Source: an uncultured Pseudodesulfovibrio sp.
Lineage (GTDB): Bacteria; Desulfobacterota; Desulfovibrionia; Desulfovibrionales; Desulfovibrionaceae
DNA length: 64,000 bases
Direction of reading: 5' to 3'
Assembly (NCBI RefSeq): GCF_963662885.1
Contig: NZ_OY760059.1
Span: 62,001 to 126,000, forward strand
Below are positions 56,198 through 64,000 of the stretch, piece by piece; position 1 is the stretch's first letter, and the number at the start of each line of letters is the position of its first letter. The notes beneath the pieces were generated by a model, which worked only from the letters and a program-made list of their open reading frames with translations, searched no databases and was not told the origin of the DNA. The translations under genes were made by a program, and so were the position numbers.

Positions 56198-56420
56198 CGA
56201 GATGCTCCTGAGCTGATCGTTATCTTCGCCTCGCCCGCCTGAAACGGGCCGCAACCCACTGGAATGTCGAACCATGGCGGAGTCCGCCGTCGACACGTTA
56301 TCATCTATATAAAGCAGATGCCAACCGCCCCTGTTTTTAGGTGAACGGTCACAAACCACCCGGTGAACGGCAAGGGGTGGTGCGGGGGGACGGGGGGCGG
56401 CTTGCGATAGCGGGCCATCT

Positions 56421-56497
56421 GCACATTTTCCGAGGGCCCGCCTGATCCTCACGTACAGGAAGTACGCTGCGGTCAGGCGGCCCCTCAAAAAATGCAC
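56421..56497. repeat. Long imperfect inverted repeat upstream of acs
   Basis: 56,421-56,445 and 56,473-56,497 are imperfect inverted copies; the inner 14 bp pair at 13 positions (CCGCCTGA/TCAGGCGG core). They enclose a second hairpin, CGTAC-AGGAA-GTACG. No gene is supportable between 56,198 and 56,696, where this, a family R copy and a family T copy lie. Confidence 0.62.
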
Positions 56498-56536
56498 ATC
56501 TGCCCCACTCTCCCAAGCCTTGTGCGAGCGCGGCGG

Positions 56537-56574
56537 GAGAGCCGCTGTCGGGTGCTACGCACCCGAATCGCTCC
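56537..56574 (+). repeat. Palindromic dispersed repeat, family R, copy C
   Basis: Left flank GAGAGCCGCTG identical to copies A and B, then TCGGGTGC, TAC loop, GCACCCGA, then ATCGCTCC. Again a different but perfect 8-bp palindrome. Confidence 0.75.
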
Positions 56575-56606
56575 AAGGGGGAGGGGGGTATTTTCGAGTG
56601 CGCACG

Positions 56607-56680
56607 GCCTTGCCGAAGGCACACAAAAAGTTTGGAAGGGGAGTCCAGAGGGGAAACTTTTTCAAAAGTTTCCCCTCTGG
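56607..56680 (-). repeat. 3'-end repeat, family T, copy 4 (kinase terminator)
   Basis: On the minus strand CCAGAGGGGAAACTTTT pairs with AAAAGTTTCCCCTCTGG (56,645-56,680). GGACTCCCCTTCCAAACTTT and a small GCCTT-CGGC-AAGGC hairpin follow. It starts 17 bases after the kinase stop. Confidence 0.72.
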
Positions 56681-56696
56681 CCGCCGGAGGCATTCC

Positions 56697-58070
56697 CTAC
56701 CCGGCCACGGCGCGGGCGAAGAAGCGGCAGGTCAGGTCCTGCCACCAGACGAAGCCGAGTTCGGCGTCCACGTACCAGGCCGCAGTGAAGGCCTTGCGGT
56801 CGGCGGACCAGAGGCGGGCCTTTTGCGGGTCGAAGGCGGGCTCCAGGCAGAACTCGCCGGGCTCGGTGCGGCCGGTGAAGAGCGTGGCCAGTTCGGCCAC
56901 GGTGGGCAGCCGCCAATCGGTCCGGCCTGCGTAGGCGTTTTTGTTCAAGCGGGCGACGTGCGCGTTTGCACGCTCCCAAGAGAGCGGGTAGCGGGAGCCG
57001 TAACGCTCCCAGATCAGGCCACGGGTCCGCTCAAGGACCGTGCCGTCCCCCTGGTCCGCAAACTCGCCGTGGGCGTAACACTCGGGCCGCCACAATTCGT
57101 CCAGCCCAAACACCTCGCGGCCATGCTTGAGACCGGCCTTGAGCGGCTTGGAACGTGGGGGCGGACAGGTTTTCAACGGCTCGGGCTCGGCCAGAAGGTC
57201 CGGCGCAGCGCAGACCGCCTCGCGCTGCCTGAGCCAGCGGGCTTCCAGCTCGTCCAGGGCTGCGAGCATGGCCGGTCCATCCGGGAACCGGGTCGCCGGG
57301 TCGCGGGCCAGTGCCTTGGCAAAGAAGTCGTCCCAGCTTTGGTCCAGATCGACATGGAACTCGCTGATGGAGGACGCGCCCTTGCCGCTCGGCAAGCAAC
57401 CGGTAAGCATCCGGTACAGGGTCACGCCCACGGAATAGAGATCCGAGCGCTCGTCCGCAGACTCCGGGTCCGCCTCCTGCTCGGGAGCGGCGTAATACGG
57501 CGAGCCCACGACCATGCCCTTGGGGTGCGGGGTGCGTTCGCCGCGCAGCTTGGACAGCCCGAAGTCGATGAGCTTGACCTTGCCCGGCCCGCCCTGGTCC
57601 TCGGCGAGCATGACATTGAACGGCTTGACGTCCCGGTGAATGATGCCCTCGTAGTGCAACCGATCCAGACCGTTAATCATGCCGCGGGCAATGGACAGAG
57701 AGGTCTCCACCCCGAGGGGCCGGGACTCGCGCTCCACCTCGTAGGTCTCGCCCATGAGCACCCCGAGGTTGCCGCAGAAATATTCCATGGTGAAGTGCGG
57801 GAGCACGGACCGGCCGTCCACGCAGTCGGCCCCGTCGCCCACATCGAGCACGGCCGCCACGTTAGGGTGGCTGATGGAGGCCATGGCCGAAGCCTCCTTG
57901 AAAAACATCTCCCTGAGGGCGTCTTCGCCCACCAGGTCCTCCATGATCTCGGCAGGTTTGAGCACCTTGAGGGCTACGATGCGGCCGGTCACGGGCATGG
58001 CCGCCTTGTACACCGCGCCCATCCCGCCGCGCCCGAGCAGCCCGCGTATTTCGTATCGTCCTATGCGCAT
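56697..58070 (-). CDS. Eukaryotic-like serine/threonine kinase fused to DUF1566
   Basis: A 457-residue protein. Residues ~6-275 are a Hanks-type kinase: glycine loop LGRGGMGAVYKA, Lys35 (VALKVLK), catalytic Asp147 (HRDVKPFNVM), metal Asp169 (LIDFGLSK) and YYAAPE. All catalytic residues are present. The C-terminal ~110 residues match the DUF1566 (Lcl C-terminal) pattern (RTDWRLPTVAELATLF, RLWSADRKAFTAAWYVD, LGFVWWQD). There is no transmembrane helix, so it is cytoplasmic. The ATG at 58,070 is chosen because the kinase domain begins there. Confidence 0.9.
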   Translation of the reverse strand: MRIGRYEIRGLLGRGGMGAVYKAAMPVTGRIVALKVLKPAEIMEDLVGEDALREMFFKEASAMASISHPNVAAVLDVGDGADCVDGRSVLPHFTMEYFCGNLGVLMGETYEVERESRPLGVETSLSIARGMINGLDRLHYEGIIHRDVKPFNVMLAEDQGGPGKVKLIDFGLSKLRGERTPHPKGMVVGSPYYAAPEQEADPESADERSDLYSVGVTLYRMLTGCLPSGKGASSISEFHVDLDQSWDDFFAKALARDPATRFPDGPAMLAALDELEARWLRQREAVCAAPDLLAEPEPLKTCPPPRSKPLKAGLKHGREVFGLDELWRPECYAHGEFADQGDGTVLERTRGLIWERYGSRYPLSWERANAHVARLNKNAYAGRTDWRLPTVAELATLFTGRTEPGEFCLEPAFDPQKARLWSADRKAFTAAWYVDAELGFVWWQDLTCRFFARAVAG

Positions 58071-58407
58071 GGCGGCAGGGTAGCCCAAGGCGGCGGCCCG
58101 CGTCCATCCCGCGTTTGACCCCAATACGATTGTCGCCAGGAACAGGTGCGGCTGCGCCCCCCCTCTCAAGGCTGACGGGGCGGGAGCCGCAGCCCCCGCC
58201 CCTGACCGGGATGGTATCCGGGGCCGATCCCCGGACTTCGCGAACAGCCTACACCCTGTTTTCGGCAAAACCCGGTTTCGGGAAAGAATGGATGGAAAAA
58301 GCGCGCGATAAGCATAAAAAATCAACTTGACGGGTTCTGCCCCGCCCCACCCCGCCCAAGCAGGAGAATCCATCTCCGGCGTGGCTTGCCAAGGGCACTC
58401 TTGACGT
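58071..58407. other. Gene-free divergent spacer with G/C hairpins
   Basis: Two clear hairpins, GGGGCGGG/CCCGCCCC (58,177-58,202) and TCCGGGG-CCGAT-CCCCGGA (58,217-58,235), lie between the kinase and SPOR lipoprotein genes. No reading frame here is convincing. Promoters of both genes should lie in this spacer. Confidence 0.4.
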
Positions 58408-58429
58408 ATACTTTAGACATACTCTAGAC
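58408..58429 (+). promoter_or_regulatory. Tandem 11-bp direct repeat in the SPOR lipoprotein promoter region
   Basis: ATACTTTAGAC and ATACTCTAGAC abut exactly (one mismatch), one helical turn apart, 36 bp before the ATG. TATACT at 58,407-58,412 could be a -10 box with TTGCCA 15 bp upstream, and TTGACG is at 58,401. It may be a regulator site or promoter element. Confidence 0.4.
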
Positions 58430-58465
58430 CTATACGCCACAGCGACAGAACAGGGGGAGCTACCC

Positions 58466-59206
58466 ATGAAGAAAACCATACTGGCCCTGGCGGTGCTGAC
58501 TGCTGCCGCCCTCGTCCTCGGCGGCTGTTTCCGCAAACACATCGAATCCGCACCGCCCACGAGACAACCGGCCCAGACGGTTACTGCCGAACCGCCCGTC
58601 ATTGAAGAGACGTACGTGGTGGGCGAGGACAAGCCTCTGGACGAGCCCATTGACGAGGTCTACGAGGTGGACGCGGCCAAGCAGCCCGGGACCCAGGCCC
58701 CTGCCGTGGGCGAAGCCGATCTGGCCGAGGAACCGCTTCCCGATGCGGACCAGCTCAAGCGCGAGGCCGAGGCAGCCGCTGCCCAGAGCAAACCCGCAGA
58801 ACCCGCGGCTGCGACGGCACCCGGTGCCGCGACACCTCCCGCCGCACCGGTTCAAACCGCCGAGGCGAAACCGGCTCCGGCTCGGAAGCCCGTCAACCCC
58901 GAAGACGAGGTTGTCGGCATAGGGGATGTGGCTGACGCGGACGTTGCCGCTGCCGCAGTCACGACCACCGCGACCGTGAGCGGCCCGTATTATGTCCAGG
59001 TGGGCGCGTTCTCAGATGAGAAGAACGCGGACAGAGCCCTTCAGCGTCTCATTGAAGACGGCTACAAGGGCTCTGTAATGGTCAAGACCGACGAGGGGCT
59101 GTTCCGCGTGCAGGCGGGTTCGTTCCCGGACGAGGCATCGGCCGGGGCCGCCCTGGATAAACTGAAGACGGACTACCCCAAGGGGTTTGTGCTGAAGAAG
59201 CCGTAA
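58466..59206 (+). CDS. SPOR-domain lipoprotein
   Basis: A 246-residue protein with a lipoprotein signal (MKKTILALAVLTAAALVLGG followed by the lipobox Cys) and a long Pro/Ala/Glu-rich linker. A C-terminal SPOR domain (~170-246; PYYVQVGAFSDEKNADRALQRL and FRVQAGSFPDEASAGAALDKL) follows. It is probably anchored in the envelope and binds septal peptidoglycan. GGGGGAG precedes the ATG, and a terminator follows. It is the second SPOR protein in the window. Confidence 0.9.
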   Translation: MKKTILALAVLTAAALVLGGCFRKHIESAPPTRQPAQTVTAEPPVIEETYVVGEDKPLDEPIDEVYEVDAAKQPGTQAPAVGEADLAEEPLPDADQLKREAEAAAAQSKPAEPAAATAPGAATPPAAPVQTAEAKPAPARKPVNPEDEVVGIGDVADADVAAAAVTTTATVSGPYYVQVGAFSDEKNADRALQRLIEDGYKGSVMVKTDEGLFRVQAGSFPDEASAGAALDKLKTDYPKGFVLKKP

Positions 59207-59228
59207 GTCCGGCGATATACCGAACTTC

Positions 59229-59258
59229 AGGGCCGGGTGTCATCACTCGGCCCTTTTT
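59229..59258 (+). terminator. Intrinsic terminator after the SPOR lipoprotein gene
   Basis: AGGGCCGGGTG and CACTCGGCCCT (one G-T pair), TCAT loop, then four T beyond the stem. Confidence 0.87.
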
Positions 59259-59269
59259 GCGTCCTCGGC

Positions 59270-59554
59270 CTAGGGATTCAGTTCGGCGCGGAACTTGCGG
59301 GACAACCTGAACACGACCACCTTGCGCGGGGGCAGGGTGATGGTCTGGGTCGTCTGGGGGTTGCGGCCCTTGCGGGCGCGCTTGTCGTACGCCTCGAATT
59401 TGCCGAAACCGGAGATCAGCAGAGCATGGTCCTTCTTGATGGACTTCTTCATGACCTCCAGGATGGTCTCCACCAGGTCCTTGATCTCGGCGCGGTTTTT
59501 GTCGGTGCGTTCGTAGATGTAGTCCACGATTCCGGCTTTGGTGAGAGTGCTCAT
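59270..59554 (-). CDS. HU/IHF-family DNA-binding protein
   Basis: A 94-residue protein with the HU/IHF layout. An N-terminal helix pair (LTKAGIVDYIYERTDKNRAE) leads to LLISGFGKFEAYDKRARKGRNPQT, which contains the conserved GFGxF and the Gly-Arg-Asn-Pro DNA-intercalating tip. The RKxGRNPxT form and the following TITLPPRKVVVFRLSRKF are IHF-alpha/HU-like; which it is cannot be settled by eye. It lies 30 bp downstream of the HIT gene, same strand. Confidence 0.9.
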   Translation of the reverse strand: MSTLTKAGIVDYIYERTDKNRAEIKDLVETILEVMKKSIKKDHALLISGFGKFEAYDKRARKGRNPQTTQTITLPPRKVVVFRLSRKFRAELNP

Positions 59555-59584
59555 CGATTGCCTCCAAAAAGGGTTTTCAATAAC

Positions 59585-60010
59585 TTACTTCAGCAATCCC
59601 GCGATAGTGGCCGCGAGTTTCTGCATGTCGTCCGGAGTCTCGTAGGAAGACTGTGCCCACAGTTTCAGGCCGTCGTCCTTGAACCTCGGTATGAGATGAA
59701 AATGCGCGTGATGAACCAGTTGTCCGGCTGCCTCGAAATTGTTCTGCATGAGGTTGAGGCCATCGGCGCCGGTGGCCTCCATGACCGCGCCGCCCACGGC
59801 GGACAGGGCCTGGAAGAGGTCTTGGCCGAGCGCCGGGGGGATGTCCATGAGCGTAGGATGATGGTCCTTGGGCAACACCAGGGCATGGCCCGGATGCACG
59901 GGCGCGATGTCCAGGAAGGCCAGGACCGTGTCCGATTCAAAGACCTTGGCACAGGGAATTTCCCCAGCCACGATCTTGCAAAATATACACTCGGAATCCA
60001 CAATCGACAT
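59585..60010 (-). CDS. HIT-family hydrolase (HinT-like)
   Basis: A 141-residue protein with the Cys pair CIFCKI near the start, KDHHPTLMDI in the middle and the histidine triad HHAHFHLIPR at ~98-107. HIT hydrolases cleave nucleoside phosphoramidates such as adenosine monophosphoramidate. The ATG at 60,010 is the one that starts the conserved domain. It is followed closely by the HU-type gene, so likely one operon. Confidence 0.9.
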   Translation of the reverse strand: MSIVDSECIFCKIVAGEIPCAKVFESDTVLAFLDIAPVHPGHALVLPKDHHPTLMDIPPALGQDLFQALSAVGGAVMEATGADGLNLMQNNFEAAGQLVHHAHFHLIPRFKDDGLKLWAQSSYETPDDMQKLAATIAGLLK

Positions 60011-60154
60011 TCGTCTTTTCCCTCCGTCAAAACCGAATTCCAAGCGTTTCAACGGCATGGAATCCGCGGCCTTTCAATGACAGTTTTTGACCGTTACTCG
60101 TATTCATACTAGGGATATCCAGTTAAATCAAGTCAGTTCGTACACTTTCCTGAA

Positions 60155-60175
60155 AACCCTTGCCCCGCAAGGGTT
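60155..60175 (-). terminator. Possible terminator of the NeuD-like gene
   Basis: AACCCTTGC and GCAAGGGTT (9 bp, CCC loop); read on the minus strand the stem is followed by TTTTC. It is 160 bp beyond the gene's stop, so the link is uncertain. The interval 60,011-60,337 holds nothing else I can support. Confidence 0.42.
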
Positions 60176-60337
60176 GCCGAGAAGTCTAGATATAGTCTGA
60201 AAAATCGGACAGTTGACCGAATCCAGGCAATTGAAATTATTATCCAAGTTAATTGCGGAACAATTTCAGTCTGTTGCGGCATCCGTTGAGAAAAGCCCCA
60301 GCATTGCAGGCAAATAAGGCACACCAAGGGCAAACAA

Positions 60338-60955
60338 TCATGTTTTCGGGCGAGCCGGGACGCCCACCACGGTCAGGCCCGGGACCACGTCACCCAGCAC
60401 CACCGCACCGGCACCCGCCACGGCCCGGTCACCCATGACCACGCCAGGCAAGACCGCTGCGCCCAGTCCGACCAGGACGCCGCTGCCGATCCGTACCCCG
60501 CCCGCCAGTTTTGCGCCTGGCGCAACGTGCACATGGTCCTGGATTTGGCAGTCATGATCCGTGACGCTGCCCGTATTTAAAATGACGTTGTCGCCAATCA
60601 CGGTTCCGGTATTGACGATGGCCCCCGCACAGACCATGCAGCCCCGGCCCATAACCACGTCCGGAGCGATGACAGCCGAAGGATGAATCGCATTGACCAA
60701 CGTTTCACCTTGAGCCGCGAAGTCCGTGAAGAGCCGCTCCCGGATACGGTTGTCGCCAACGGCCACCACCAGCCCGTCATGGGGGATGGAGCCGACCGCA
60801 GCGTCGGAGCCGAGCACGGGAAGTCCCATGGGGCCGACCTCGCCCGGGTCCAGGTCCGAGGTTATGAAACCCAGCGGTTCCATGCCGTCCATGGCCCGCA
60901 GGATGTCCGCAACCACACGGGCATGGCCCCCGCCGCCGATAATAAGTATCTTCAT
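60338..60955 (-). CDS. NeuD/PglD-like sugar O-acyltransferase
   Basis: A 205-residue protein with an N-terminal Rossmann-like nucleotide-sugar binding part (MKILIIGGGGHARVVADIL) and a left-handed beta-helix of hexapeptide repeats (APDVVMGRGCMVCAGAIVNTG onward). The conserved GSVTDHDCQIQDHVHVAPGA block with the catalytic His is complete. Members acetylate amino sugars or sialic-acid-like sugars for surface glycans. No glycan gene cluster is adjacent. Confidence 0.88.
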   Translation of the reverse strand: MKILIIGGGGHARVVADILRAMDGMEPLGFITSDLDPGEVGPMGLPVLGSDAAVGSIPHDGLVVAVGDNRIRERLFTDFAAQGETLVNAIHPSAVIAPDVVMGRGCMVCAGAIVNTGTVIGDNVILNTGSVTDHDCQIQDHVHVAPGAKLAGGVRIGSGVLVGLGAAVLPGVVMGDRAVAGAGAVVLGDVVPGLTVVGVPARPKT

Positions 60956-61176
60956 AATTGCCTCTTTGAAGCCGCCCCGTCCCAGTGAAAAACCTGGGAT
61001 TCCAGAGCGGTGGTTACACCCCGAGTCCTACCCGCTTTGTTTTTTTGGTGTCAACCGACGACGTCCCATTGCACACGCTTGACGGCCCCTCCGGGCGAAG
61101 GTATCCCGTTGCCACTGAAATATGATATCATCGTGCAGGCAAAACGTCTGCTTACGCACTGCATAAGGAGCTATTC

Positions 61177-62103
61177 ATGACCAAGACCGGCATTCTCTTC
61201 CCCGGACAAGGATCCCAGGAAAAGGGCATGGGCCGCGACGTGGCCGAGGCGGACTCCGCCGCCCTGGACCTCTGGAAGCTGGCCGAGCGCGAGTCCGGCC
61301 TGGCCCTGCGCGAAATCTACTGGGACGGGGAACCGGCCGACATGGCCGACACCCGCGCCCTGCAACCCGCCCTGACCGTGGTCAACCTGACCTTGTGGCT
61401 TGCCGTCAAGGACAAGCTCGCTCCTGCGGCCACGGCAGGACACTCCTTGGGAGAGTTTGCCTCCCTGGGCGCGGCCGGAGTCCTCGGCGTGGAGGACTGC
61501 ATCCGGGCCGTCACCCTGCGCGGACGGCTCATGGCCGATTGCGGCGGCGAGGGCCACGGGATGGCCGCCGTGGTCAAGCTGGCCCAGGACCAGGTCGAAG
61601 AGATCGTGGCCCAGGCCGTGAAGGAGTCCGGCAAGGAACTGCGGATCGCCAACTACAACACCCCGGCTCAGTTCGTGATTTCCGGCGAGGCCGAAGCCTT
61701 GGACGCGGCCGAGGCGCTGGTCAAGGCCGCCAAGGGTCGGGCCATTCGTCTGGCCGTTTCCGGAGCCTTCCACTCCCCGCTGATTCAGGAAGCCGCCGAC
61801 GAGTTCGCCGCCTTTCTCGAAACGCTCAGCTGGAAAGCCCCTGCCTTCCCGGTCTTCCACAACGCCACGTCCCTGCCCGAGCCGGACGCTTCGTCCATCA
61901 AGGGCGTCATGCAGCGTCAGATGACCTCCTCGGTCCTGTGGGTGCAGACCATGCAGGCCATGTGGGGCGTCGGAGTGCGCGAATTTATCGAAGTCGGCCC
62001 CAAGGGCGTGCTGTTCAAGATGCTCAAGGCCAACCTCGGCTCCGAAGAGGAGAAGTGGTCCGGACTGAACATCGGCAACCTCGAACAGGCCGGGGAGCTG
62101 TAA
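61177..62103 (+). CDS. fabD: Malonyl-CoA:ACP transacylase
   Basis: A 308-residue enzyme with FPGQGSQ at 8-14, the nucleophile Ser90 in GHSLGE, the malonate-binding Arg115 (TLRGRLM) and a catalytic His in SGAFHSPLI. It loads malonyl onto acyl carrier protein for fatty acid synthesis. AAGGAG precedes the ATG. It is the first gene of a run with aroE and a cyclophilin, not with the usual fab genes. A perfect 10-bp palindrome (ATGATATCAT) lies ~55 bp upstream. Confidence 0.95.
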   Translation: MTKTGILFPGQGSQEKGMGRDVAEADSAALDLWKLAERESGLALREIYWDGEPADMADTRALQPALTVVNLTLWLAVKDKLAPAATAGHSLGEFASLGAAGVLGVEDCIRAVTLRGRLMADCGGEGHGMAAVVKLAQDQVEEIVAQAVKESGKELRIANYNTPAQFVISGEAEALDAAEALVKAAKGRAIRLAVSGAFHSPLIQEAADEFAAFLETLSWKAPAFPVFHNATSLPEPDASSIKGVMQRQMTSSVLWVQTMQAMWGVGVREFIEVGPKGVLFKMLKANLGSEEEKWSGLNIGNLEQAGEL

Positions 62104-62107
62104 GCCC

Positions 62108-62917
62108 GTGTCCCGCGCCTACGGCATCATCGGCTGGCCGCTGGGCCACACCATGTCTCCAGCCCTGCACAACTGGGGCTTCACCGAGCTGGGCATTGAC
62201 GCGCAATACTGGGCCTGGCCGCTGGAGACGAAAGACCTGCCGGAATTCATGGAGCGCGTGCGCACAGAGCCCATCCTGGGGCTGTCCGTGACCATCCCGC
62301 ACAAGCGGACGGTCATGGCCCACCTGGATCGCATATCCGACAGGGCTCGAGCCATCGGCGCGGTGAACACCGTGTATTGGGACGGCGACGTCCTGTGCGG
62401 CGAGAACACCGACGTCATCGGCGTGGTCGCCCCCCTGCGCTCCCTGGACTCCATGCCCGACTCGGCCATCGTGCTCGGGGCGGGCGGCGCGGCGCGCGCA
62501 GCCGTGGCCGGGTTCCTGGAACTCGGCATCCCGCGCGTGGCCGTATCCAATCGCACCCTGTCCAAGGCCGAGACCCTGGCCGCCGAATTCGAGGTCGAAT
62601 GCGTCCCGTGGGACAAACGCATGGACGGTGACTGGGAGTTGGTTTGCAACACCACGCCACTGGGCATGTCGGGCGATTTGCAAGGGGTAAGCCCTTGGGA
62701 CGAGGACCGCTTTGCCCGGGGTGCTGTGGCCTATGATATCGTGTACAACCCGCTTGAAACCCGCTTCCTGGCCGAGGCCGGGGCCGCCGGGTGCCGCACC
62801 GTCTCGGGACTCGAGATGTTCCTGCACCAGGGGCTGGCCCAGTTCAGGCTGTGGACCGGGCAGAATATGGACGAGGCCGGGGCGCGGCGACTGCTCCTCT
62901 CGGCCCTCGGATCATAG
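62108..62917 (+). CDS. aroE: Shikimate dehydrogenase
   Basis: A 269-residue NADP-dependent enzyme: shikimate-binding start GWPLGHTMSPALHN, catalytic Lys66 (VTIPHK) and Asp102 (GENTDVIG), dinucleotide loop VLGAGGAARAA, and NRTLSKAE for the NADP phosphate. It reduces 3-dehydroshikimate in aromatic amino acid synthesis. It starts at GTG four bases after the fabD stop, so the two are translationally coupled. Confidence 0.95.
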   Translation: MSRAYGIIGWPLGHTMSPALHNWGFTELGIDAQYWAWPLETKDLPEFMERVRTEPILGLSVTIPHKRTVMAHLDRISDRARAIGAVNTVYWDGDVLCGENTDVIGVVAPLRSLDSMPDSAIVLGAGGAARAAVAGFLELGIPRVAVSNRTLSKAETLAAEFEVECVPWDKRMDGDWELVCNTTPLGMSGDLQGVSPWDEDRFARGAVAYDIVYNPLETRFLAEAGAAGCRTVSGLEMFLHQGLAQFRLWTGQNMDEAGARRLLLSALGS

Positions 62918-62941
62918 ACAACTCATACAAGGACGATTCCC

Positions 62942-63586
62942 ATGAAATGCTTCCGTCTCTGGTTTGCGCCGCTGCTTTTGGCCTGCTCCCTGATCCTGGT
63001 TCTCTCGGTCCGTCCGGCCCAGGCCGGCCCCAACCCGGTGGTCGTCATGGAGACCTCCATGGGACGGATCATGATCATGCTGTCGCCCAAGGAAGCGCCC
63101 CTGACCGTGGCCAACTTCCTCAAGTACGTGAACGCAGGCTTCTACGACAACACCATCTTCCACAGGGTGATCAACAAGAACAAGGGCGACCAGTCCGTGG
63201 CCATCGTCCAGGGCGGGGGCTACACCTTCCCGATCAATCTCAAGCGCACGCTGTATCCGCCCATCCACAACGAGGCGGCCTCCGCCATGTTGAACCTCAA
63301 GGGGACCATCGCCATGGCCCGGGCCAGCGCCCCTGATTCGGCCACCAGCCAGTTCTTTTTCAACGTCATCGACAACCCGAACTTCGATTACCACCAGAGC
63401 TCGTCCATGACCGGTGCCGGCTCCTATTCGCAGCAGACATCCGTCGGTTACTGCGCCTTCGGCAAGGTCATCCGCGGCATGGAAGTGGTCGAAAAGATCA
63501 GCCAGGTCAAAACCGCCCGGGCAGGTCTGATGGAAGATGTTCCGGTCAATCCGGTTTTCATCAAGAAGGCCTATGTGGCCCAATAG
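62942..63586 (+). CDS. Periplasmic cyclophilin-type peptidyl-prolyl isomerase
   Basis: A 214-residue protein with a Sec signal (MKCFRLWFAPLLLACSLILV...AQAG) and a cyclophilin domain (METSMGRIMIMLSPKEAPLT, FYDNTIFHRVI, GTIAMARASAPDSATSQFFFN). The catalytic Arg in FHRVI and the Gln/Phe of SQFFFN are present. It assists folding of exported proteins. It is 24 bp downstream of aroE. Confidence 0.93.
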   Translation: MKCFRLWFAPLLLACSLILVLSVRPAQAGPNPVVVMETSMGRIMIMLSPKEAPLTVANFLKYVNAGFYDNTIFHRVINKNKGDQSVAIVQGGGYTFPINLKRTLYPPIHNEAASAMLNLKGTIAMARASAPDSATSQFFFNVIDNPNFDYHQSSSMTGAGSYSQQTSVGYCAFGKVIRGMEVVEKISQVKTARAGLMEDVPVNPVFIKKAYVAQ

Positions 63587-63598
63587 GATGAGGATTTC

Positions 63599-64000
63599 CT
63601 AGAAGCTGCAGAAGTCGTCGGAGCACTCGAGGAACAGATCCCACAGGGACTGCAGCTCGATCACCACTTCGACCGAGACGTGGTCCAGAACCTCGGACGT
63701 GATGCCCAGCCGCTCGACCACCTCGGACGAGACCTCGTAGTTGAGACCGTCCGCGCCGAGCCCCACGCCGATCATCTTGGCCAGCACGTTGCCCACGTGG
63801 ACCAGGTCCAGGACCACGTCCTGTCCCTCATATTCGTCCGGGCGCAGGTGGTTGCAGACCACCCTGGTCAGGGCGTCGGGCAACCCCCAGTTGTGGAGCA
63901 TGATCCCGCCGAGCTCGGCATGGTTGGTGCCGAGCATGCGCTCCTCGGCCCGATCGAACGCCATCCCCTCGTCAAAGACCATATGCAGGATCTCGCGCAG
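63599..64000 (-). CDS. HDOD-domain protein, C-terminal part (runs off the right edge)
   Basis: The minus-strand frame is open from the right edge to a TAG at 63,599-63,601, giving the last 133 residues. NHAELGGIMLHNWGLPDAL and VCNHLRPDEYEG match the HDOD (HD-related output) domain, and the sequence continues upstream past the internal ATG (LREILHMVFDEG), so that ATG is not the start. HDOD proteins are signalling modules without proven catalysis. The N-terminal half is outside the window. Confidence 0.78.
   Translation of the reverse strand: MREILHMVFDEGMAFDRAEERMLGTNHAELGGIMLHNWGLPDALTRVVCNHLRPDEYEGQDVVLDLVHVGNVLAKMIGVGLGADGLNYEVSSEVVERLGITSEVLDHVSVEVVIELQSLWDLFLECSDDFCSF

Noticed and set aside
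56198..56497. 100-codon N-terminal extension of acs
   Set aside because: Runs through an inverted repeat; the ATG at 56,197 has a ribosome-binding site and begins the normal protein.
60133..60333. 66-codon minus-strand frame in the spacer before the NeuD-like gene end
   Set aside because: No ribosome-binding site, mixed composition, and it overlaps a hairpin better explained as a terminator.

Overview
The window is a high-GC bacterial chromosome segment. Short intergenic spaces, many operons and the particular gene neighbourhoods point to a Desulfovibrio-type deltaproteobacterium (Desulfovibrionaceae, possibly Pseudodesulfovibrio). The neighbourhoods used are zapB-zapA-6S RNA-rny, ymdB-tyrS, argS followed by a SPOR protein, and the DUF4911 and PqqD-like orphans. 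This assignment is by gene content recalled from the group, not by database search. About 60 protein genes, one 6S RNA and several intrinsic terminators can be supported. I see no rRNA, tRNA, CRISPR array, transposase or prophage.

Layout. 1-5,400: a truncated low-GC gene at the left edge, a Tat-exported M48 protease lipoprotein, a class I amidotransferase, a solute-binding protein, a 3D-domain protein, a YciI protein and a second low-GC orphan. 5,500-10,100: uvrA, a ferritin-like protein and an HD-GYP protein. 10,130-10,927: an 800-bp gene-free stretch packed with palindromic repeats and one cloverleaf-like structure. 10,928-14,823: DUF4911, a PqqD-like gene with two companions, and a PP2C/SpoIIE phosphatase that has an in-frame TGA just upstream.

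14,960-26,928 is the most unusual region. A compact FtsX-like permease, a LolD-type ATPase and a 1,639-residue FtsX permease with a degenerate M28-peptidase-like ectodomain are followed by two large OPT-like membrane proteins. Between those two lie tandemly duplicated periplasmic binding proteins. The genes overlap or nearly abut, so this looks like one envelope transport or remodelling system whose function I cannot assign.

27,209-35,188 is housekeeping: glmU, zapB, zapA, 6S RNA, rny, cheR, ymdB, tyrS and yhhQ. 35,396-40,800: SPOR protein, argS, DUF2157 protein, AraC regulator and EamA exporter. 40,837-45,272: a TetR gene divergent from an AaeB/AaeX/AaeA-like aromatic-acid efflux operon. 45,310-50,911: two paralogous pseudo-receiver/TPR proteins, an RNase Z-like hydrolase, small orphans and dapF. 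51,317-56,197: katA facing a TetR gene with a tandem palindromic operator, then acs. 56,200-64,000: a kinase-DUF1566 fusion, a SPOR lipoprotein, HU, HIT, a NeuD-like acyltransferase, fabD, aroE, a periplasmic cyclophilin and a truncated HDOD protein.

Two dispersed non-coding repeat families recur. One has three copies with an invariant flank around a palindrome that changes sequence but keeps its pairing. The other has four copies, always 3' of a gene and in that gene's orientation.
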